From: CAVSJJ01 sp963728395
GTDB lineage: Bacteria > Actinomycetota > Actinomycetes > Actinomycetales > Dermatophilaceae
Direction: 5' to 3'
Assembly: GCA_963728395.1 (NCBI GenBank)
Contig: CAVSJJ010000003.1
Span: 1 to 64,000, forward strand
DNA length: 64,000 nt
This document shows positions 59,066-64,000 of this stretch, piece by piece. The position numbers and the translations under genes were made by a program. Under the pieces are notes generated by a model, which saw nothing but the letters and a program-made list of their open reading frames with translations, was not told where the DNA came from and made no database searches. Each line of letters starts with the position of its first letter. Positions within the stretch are counted from its first letter, which is position 1.

Positions 59066-59887
59066 CGACCCCGACGATCGACCTGTCCACCCGTCCGCGC
59101 CCGGCCTGGGGCGGCGTCGAACCCGACCGTCCTCCGCATCGAGCTGCGCCGGGTCCTCCGCAACCGCCGGACGATGATCTTCACGCTCGTCTTCCCTGCC
59201 GTGATGTTCCTCTTCATCAGCTCGCAGCATCACCGGCCAGCAGAGTCCATGGGCGCCGGGGGTCATCGCCAACGTCGGCGCCTACATCACGGTGAGCATG
59301 GCCCTCTACGGCGCGGTGCCTCGCGACGACCTCGGCCGGGGCCTCGGTCTCGATCGAGCGGGCGAGCGGCTGGAGCCGGCAGCTCCGGCTCACGCCGCTC
59401 AACCCCGTCGGCCTACATCGTCATGAAGATGATCACGCGCTCGTCCTCGGCGCCATCGCGACTGCGCGTGACCTTCCTCGTCGCGCGGCGTGACCGGCAA
59501 CGCGCACATGGCCGTCCGGACGTGGGTCGAGTGCGCCGCCATCATCCTCGTCGGGTCGCTCGTCTTCGCCGCGTTCGGCCTGTTCATGGGCTACCTGCTC
59601 CCGAGCGACAACGTCATGCAGTTCATCGGCCCGGTGCTCGCGGTCCTCGTCGATCTTCGGCGGGATGTTCACCGGCCCCGTCTCGACCGACACGACCATA
59701 CGGCAGGATCCGGTGCTCACCCCCATCTACGGGTTCGGCGCGATCGCCCACTGGCCGCTGACCCTGACGACGAGCGGGACCTACGACGGCTTCGAGCTGC
59801 TGGTGGGTCGTCAACCTCGTCGTCTGGTGCGCCATCTTCGTCGCGGGCGCCGTCTGGCGGTTCCGCAAGGACACGGCCCGCGTCTGA
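59062..59887 (+). CDS. ABC-2 type transporter permease (frameshifted)
   Basis: ATG 59062 gives MTTPTIDLSTRPRPAWGGVNPTVLRIELRRVLRNRRTMIFTLVFPAVMFLFISS. Further helices appear in GAYITVSMALYGAV, SIERASGWSRQLRLTPLNPVAYIVMKM, AAIILVGSLVFAAFGLFMGYLLPSDNVMQFIGPVLAVL, IFGGMFTGP and LVVWCAIFVAGAVWRFRKDTARV. Six helices, ABC-2 family. Paired with the DrrA-like ATPase and followed by a DesKR-type two-component system, a common exporter unit for stress on the envelope or peptide antibiotics. Substrate unknown. Confidence 0.87.
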
Positions 59888-59941
59888 GCGCAGCGAACGG
59901 GATCGGCCGAGGACATGTCCGGGCTTGTTAGCGTGACCACC

Positions 59942-61100
59942 ATGGTCGAGGCGTCGCCGGTCCGGGAGGGCGAGTCCCGGTGGCGCTCGGCGCGTCGCTG
60001 GGGCCCGCTCTTCGCGGGGGTCTGGCTCGTCTTCCTCATCAGCCCGATCGTCGACGCCATCGACCTCGGCACCGTCCGGGGGTATGCCGGCGCCGTCGTC
60101 CTCGTCGCGTTCGGCGGCACCTACCTCATCGCGGCCCGGGCCTTCCGGTCCGTCGTGGCACGGGAGCAGGCGCGGAGCCGGACGACGACGACGATCTGGG
60201 TGGGCGCCATGCTCGGGCTCGCCCTGGCGGCCGTCGCCCTGCTCGGGACCGAGGGGCTGAGCACGGCTCCGTACGTCGCCGTCCTCGGTCCGATCGTCTT
60301 CGGACGGTGGGCCGTCGCCTGGGTGTCCTCGTCGCGGGCTTCGCCGAGCTCGACGTACCGGTGGATCGCCCACACGTGGGCCGACACCCAGGGCCTGGCC
60401 ACCGGCACGCTGCGGCCGGGCTCGCCGTCTGGGGGTTCGTCCTCGTCCTCCAGCGCAACATCGACCAGGCGCGGTCCCGCGAGGTCGAGGCCCAGCTCGC
60501 GCTCATCTCGGAGCGGGACCGGTTCGCCCGGGACCTGCACGACATCCTCGGGCACAGCCTCACGGTCATCACCGTCAAGGCCGAGCTGGCCGGCCGGCTG
60601 CTCGAGGCTCGCCGGAACGGGCCCGGTCCGAGGTCGCCGACCTCGAGCGGCTGCCCGCGAGGCGCTCGCGGACGTGCGGCGCGCGGTCGCCGGCTACCGC
60701 GAGATCAGCCTTGCGGCGAGATCGTGCCGGGCCCACGGCGCACTGTCGAGCGCCGGGATCGAGCCGCAGGCTCCCGACGGCGATGCCGCGTTGCCCTCCG
60801 ACGTCGACGAGATGTTCGCCTGGACGGTCCGGGAGGGGGTGACGAACGTCCTGCGGCACAGCAGGGCGACCCACTGCCGGATCTCCGTCACCCCGGCGAG
60901 CCTCGTCATCACCGACGACGGACGCGGCGTCGGTCCGGCCGGAGCACCGGCCGAGGGCAACGGGCTGCAGGGCCTGCGGGAGCGGGCCCGGCTCGCCGGC
61001 GTCGAGCTGCGGGTCGAGCCCGCCGAGCCCCGGGGGACCCGCCTCGAGGTCCCCGTGCCCGACCTCGCGCCGAGCGCCGAGCCGACCCAGGAGGTCCTGA
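59942..61100 (+). CDS. Sensor histidine kinase, DesK/HisKA_3 type (frameshifted)
   Basis: ATG 59942 gives MVEASPVREGESRWRSARRWGPLFAGVWLVFLISPIVDAI and about five helices (AGAVVLVAFGGTYLIAA, TIWVGAMLGLALAAVALL, YVAVLGPIVFGRWAVAW). The H-box is ISERDRFARDLHDILGHSLTVITVKAELAGRLLE (about 60510-60605). The ATPase has VREGVTNVLRHSRATHCRIS, VITDDGRGVG and GNGLQGLRERARLAGVEL. An ATG at 59915 is an alternative start. In the present sequence this frame runs without stop into the regulator gene. I place the end at TGA 61098-61100, assuming one missed indel, and reject a genuine fusion. Confidence 0.87.
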
Positions 61101-61102
61101 CC

Positions 61103-61721
61103 GTGACCGCCCCGATCCGCGTCCTCGTCGCCGACGACCAGGCCCTCGTCCGCGGCGCGCTCGCCGCCCTGCTCGACCTCGAGGCCGACATCGACGTCGT
61201 CGCCGAGGTCGGCCGAGGCGACGAGGTCGTCGCGGCCGTCGCGGAGACGCATCCCGACGTCGTCCTCATGGACGTCAACATGCCGGGTCTCGACGGCATC
61301 GCGGCCACGGCGGAGCTGCGCGCGGCCTCCCCGTCGCGGACCGGGTGCTCGTCGTCACGACCTTCGGGCGTCCGGGCTACCTGCGCCGGGCGCTCCAGGC
61401 CGGGGCCGACGGCTTCGTCGTCAAGGACACCCCGGCGCGGTCGCTCGCCGACGCCGTCCGGCGGGTCCACGCCGGGATGCGGGTCGTCGACCCCAGCCCT
61501 GGCAGCGGACTCGCTCGTCGGCGGTGAGTCGCCGCTGACCGCTCGGGAGGCCGACGTGCTCCGGGCGCGCCCGGGGCGGTGGCCGATCTCCGACATCGCC
61601 AAGGCTGGTCCATCTGAGCGAGGGCACCGTCCGCAACCACCTCTCGGCGGCGATCGGCAAGACCGGCGGCCGCAACCGTGCCGACGCCGCCCGGATCGCC
61701 GACGAGAACGGCTGGCTCTGA
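61103..61721 (+). CDS. LuxR/NarL-type response regulator (frameshifted)
   Basis: GTG 61103 follows AGGAGG (61088-61093). VTAPIRVLVADDQALVRGALAALLDLEADIDVVAEVGRGDEVVAAVAETHPDVVLMDVNMPGLDGIAATAELR holds the acidic pair DD and the phosphoacceptor Asp in LMDVNMPG. VLVVTTFGRPGYLRRALQAGADGFVVKDTPARSLADAVRRVHAG is the rest of the receiver. LTAREADVLR, SDIAKLVHLSEGTVRNHLSAAIGKTGGRNRADAARIADENGWL is the GerE helix-turn-helix. Cognate to the preceding kinase, and likely controls the ABC exporter upstream. Shifts near 61335, 61497, 61565 and 61605. Confidence 0.9.
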
Positions 61722-61802
61722 GCCTGATCCGCGGGCATGCCAACCCCGGCTCGGGCTTGGTGCGTTTGCCTCTCGTGACGGGGATCGTGAGGAGGTGGCG
61801 CG

Positions 61803-62374
61803 ATGGTGACCGGCGGTATGCCGAGATCGACCCGGACTTCGTCGAGTACGTCCGGGCCCGCCAGCACGCCCTGCTGCGCGCGGCCTACCTCGTCTGCGGC
61901 GACGTCCACCTCGCCGAGGACCTGCTCCAGGGTGCCCTGCGTCAAGCTCGCGGAGCGCTGGCCGCGGCTCACGGGCGAGTATCCCGACGCCTACGTGCGG
62001 ACGATCCTGTACCGCGACGCCGTCTCCGCGCTGGCGCAAGCGGCGCCGCGAGGTCGTCGCCGGCCGACGGCCCGGGAGCGATCGCCGAGCCGGCCGCGCC
62101 CGGAGGTCGAGGCGGACCGGGTCGTCCGAGCGGGTGCGACGTCGAGCGCGCCCTGGTGGGCTCACTGCGCGGCAGCGGGCCGTCCTCGTCCTGCGCTTCT
62201 TCGAGGACCGGTCGCGTCGGAGGCCGCCGCGCAGTCCTCGGGGTGAGCGCGGGCACGGTGAAGAGCCAGACGCCATGCGGCCCTCGGGCGGCTGCGCGGA
62301 CGTCGTCCCCGACCTCGTCGAGGCTCGGCCGACCGACGCGGCCCCCGCGCGTGCCGACGACCCGAGGAGGCTGA
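61803..62374 (+). CDS. RNA polymerase sigma factor, SigE (SACE) family (frameshifted)
   Basis: ATG 61803 lies six bases after AGGAGG. After an early shift the reading is AEIDPDFVEYVRARQHALLRAAYLVCGDVHLAEDLLQGALVKLAERWPRLTGEYPDAYVRTILYRDAVSAWRKRRREVV (region 2; about 61825-62060). ALTARQRAVLVLRFFEDRSEAAAAAVLGVSAGTVKSQTRHALGRLRGHVPDL is region 4. FVEYV/ALLRAAYLLCGD is the classic opening of the actinobacterial SigE-type ECF family (SIG70-family small factors of about 170 residues). A GTG at 61787 is an alternative. It is followed four bases later by a membrane-anchored protein that is its likely partner. Confidence 0.87.
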
Positions 62375-62377
62375 CTC

Positions 62378-63632
62378 ATGAGCACCCCGATCGGACCCTG
62401 CTGACGCGACCTCGCGGCCGACGTCCCCGAGCCCGACCTCGCCGAGCGGCCTGGGCCGGCGGCATCCGCGGTCGCCCGCCGGCGCCGGCCGTCGCAGTGG
62501 GTCGCCGCTCGCGTCGCCGCGGCGCTCGCTGGTGGTCGTCGCCGCGTGGCCGGTGACGACGCCGCCGGCGGCGCCGGCGCCGCGGCTCGCGAGGTCCCGA
62601 CGGCGTCTACCGTCCGGCGCACCTCGTCGTCGACGGGGTGCCCGGTCGACCTGGCGGCCGACCCCGACGCCGGAGGCGCAGCTGCCGCGGCTGCCCACGG
62701 CGGCGCAGACATCGCCTGCCGGACCGTGCTCGGGTTCGGCGCCCGGCCCGGACCTGCCGCGGCTCAGCCGGATCCGCGGCGTCGCCCGGCCCGGTCCGCG
62801 CCGTCCTCCTGCGCTGCGCACGGAGACGGGCGCTACCACCCCGTCCTCTACGTCCCCCGGACGCGCCAGCCGGCCTACATCGAGGTCGACACGCTCACCC
62901 TCGCCCGACGCCGCGGACGGCGACACCGGGCGCCTGCCTCGGCGTGCGAGCGGTCAGCCCGGACCGGCACCGGGTCGTGTTCGTCCAGCCGGGGCACGGT
63001 CTACGTCCTCGACGCCAGACGGGTGCCATCCGGGACACCCCCGTCGCCGAGGCCAGGCTGCTCACCGGCGGCTGGGCCCGCGGCGGCTCGATGATCATCG
63101 TCCGCTCCGCGACGGCAGCGTGGCGGGTCGACGCGGCCACCGGGGCCGTCGGGCAGGGTCAGCTACGGCTACGCCGGCCGGTGCCAGGTCATCCTCTCCG
63201 GCGGGGCGCCCACCCGGAGACGCACGGGCTGACGGGGACTCTTCGCCGACACGACGCTGCCCGGGCCGGCGTCGGACGGTGGGCGAGCACGGTGAGCAAC
63301 CTCCAGGGCTGGGCGGCGCCGGCGGTCATCGTCGATACCGGGTCTGGCGGCGCGGGGACGCGTACCAGGGGCTGTATGCCGTCCAGTTCGACACCTCGGC
63401 GCACGCTCGGCATCCTCGCCGCGCCGAACGCGACGGAGGTCGCCATCCCGTGCTGCGCCGTCTGGGCTGGGCGCCGCAGGACGTCCTCCTCTACCGCGTC
63501 CAACTCGCTGTCCGGCTCGCGGCTCATGGCCTGGGACGTCATCACCGGGACCGTCTCCGGCGGTCGCCGATCTGCCCCAGGGCAGCATCACGGTCGGGTC
63601 GCCGACCACGGCGAGTCGCCCTGGCGCCCTGA
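62378..63632 (+). CDS. Membrane-anchored protein with extracytoplasmic beta-rich domain, sigma-factor partner (frameshifted)
   Basis: ATG 62378 gives MSTPIGPL, then RDLAADVPEPDLAERAWAGGIRGRRRRPSQWVAASVAAALAVVVAAWPVTTPPAAPAP, a short cytoplasmic segment and one helix. The exterior part has YIEVDTLTLARTADGDTG, VRAVSPDRHRVVFVQPGTVYVLDARTGAIRDTPV, GSMIIVRSATAAWRVDAATGAVGQVSYGYAGRCQVILSG and LQGWAAPAVIV, which look like repeated beta-propeller blades. The cytoplasmic DxxPDLAxRAWA piece resembles N termini of proteins encoded next to SigE-type factors. I infer an anti-sigma or sensing role; no anti-sigma zinc motif is seen. The end is approximate (frame changes near 63550-63600). Confidence 0.6.
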
Positions 63633-63704
63633 CCCCCGGGCCACCGACGCCACGACGGCCCCGATTCGGCCGCGCCGGCCACCTCCGGTGACAATGGGCC
63701 GGTC

Positions 63705-64000
63705 ATGACTGCCTCGACCATCGCTCCTGCGGATGCCCCGCCCCCGACGGGACGTCCCGGCGGCCGCCGCCGTCCGCGACCCGCTGCGGATCGGCCGGCT
63801 GACCCTCTCCTCGCCTGTCGTCCTCGCCCCGATGGCCGGCATCACGAACCGGGCCTTCCGCCGCCTCTGCCGCGAGTACGCGGGCGGGGACGGCGCGGCC
63901 GGGTCGGGGTCCGGCGAGCCTCTACGTCAGCGAGATGGTGACCTCGCGCGCCCTCGTCGAGCGCAGGCCCGAGTCGCTGCGGCTCATCGGGCACGACCCG
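63705..64000 (+). CDS. dusB: tRNA-dihydrouridine synthase DusB (3'-truncated by window, frameshifted)
   Basis: ATG 63705 gives MTASTIAPADAPPPTGRPG. Then, after shifts near 63755 and 63780, RDPLRIGRLTLSSPVVLAPMAGITNRAFRRLCREYAGG, SLYVSEMVTSRALVERRPESLRLIGHDP. LAPMAGITNRAFR is the FMN-binding start of the barrel in Dus enzymes, and EMVTSRAL fits DusB. It reduces uridine in tRNA D-loops. The gene continues beyond the window. Confidence 0.92.

Noticed and set aside
59915..62374. Single 819-residue protein joining kinase, regulator and sigma factor
   Set aside because: Contains complete sequences of three families in a row, with separate ribosome sites and starts at 61103 and 61803; stops are missing because of indels.

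Overview
The window is about 64 kb of very GC-rich actinobacterial chromosome, judged by eye to be well above 70% G+C. GTG and TTG starts are common, most third codon positions are G or C, and many genes overlap as ATGA or GTGA. Gene content and order (miaA-dapF...hflX, holA-rpsT-lepA-hemW, hrcA-dnaJ-rsmE-HIT-phoH-ybeY-CNNM-era, recO-uppS-zur-znuBCA-glyS-dusB, class-E-type LAFTG sorting signal) fit the order Micrococcales, most likely an Intrasporangiaceae/Dermatophilaceae relative such as Janibacter, Phycicoccus or Tetrasphaera. That placement is inference. I see no tRNA, rRNA, CRISPR array, insertion sequence or prophage.

The dominant property is quality, not biology. Almost every gene, including essential ones (def, fhs, holA, rpsT, lepA, dnaJ, era, leuA, recO, uppS, glyS), is split by single-base indels, mostly insertions and often of the form CC to CGC or GG to GCG. 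Three in-frame TAG codons also interrupt conserved genes. I give gene spans from homologous start to homologous stop across these shifts and treat the genes as functional in the organism. Boundaries that fall on a shift are marked as approximate.

Layout. 1-3117: 3' part of a CshA-like repeat surface protein with a sortase anchor. 3.2-11.1 kb: MT0933-like antitoxin, def, miaA, dapF, ggt, an F420/luciferase-type oxidoreductase, an RsmC-like methylase and hflX. 11.2-15.3 kb: a membrane-tethered monooxygenase-like protein, a polyferredoxin membrane protein and fhs. 15.3-23.8 kb: a DinG-type helicase, a large secreted subtilase, holA, rpsT and a secreted SapM-like phosphoesterase. 24.1-33.3 kb: lepA, a NUDIX hydrolase, DUF4442, a tyrosine phosphatase, an ornithine cyclodeaminase homologue, a repeat-rich intergenic region, hemW, an SDR, DUF4870 and DUF3097. 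33.4-40.8 kb: CIRCE-hrcA-dnaJ-rsmE-HIT-phoH-ybeY-CNNM-era. 40.9-48.7 kb: an unknown gene, asd, a triple repeat, an acyl-CoA dehydrogenase, ddaH, a leucine leader peptide with leuA, and an enoyl-CoA hydratase. 48.7-52.8 kb: alkB with a LexA box, an aldo/keto reductase, an unknown gene, recO and uppS. 52.8-56.5 kb: a zinc regulon (zur, znuB, znuC, znuA with a Zur-like box) and DUF6703. 56.5-64 kb: glyS, an ABC-2 exporter with a DesKR-type two-component system, a SigE-family sigma factor with a membrane-anchored partner, and the start of dusB.

Regulatory sites supported by sequence include CIRCE before hrcA, a perfect LexA palindrome before alkB, a Zur-like box at znuA, and a putative leaderless Leu-rich attenuator peptide before leuA. 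Other points of interest are a 64-bp-period triple repeat between asd and the acyl-CoA dehydrogenase gene, twin identical-loop hairpins bracketing a minisatellite-like region before hemW, and strong over-representation of GTATGCC/GGCATAC across the window. I found no clear new multi-gene defence or biosynthetic system.
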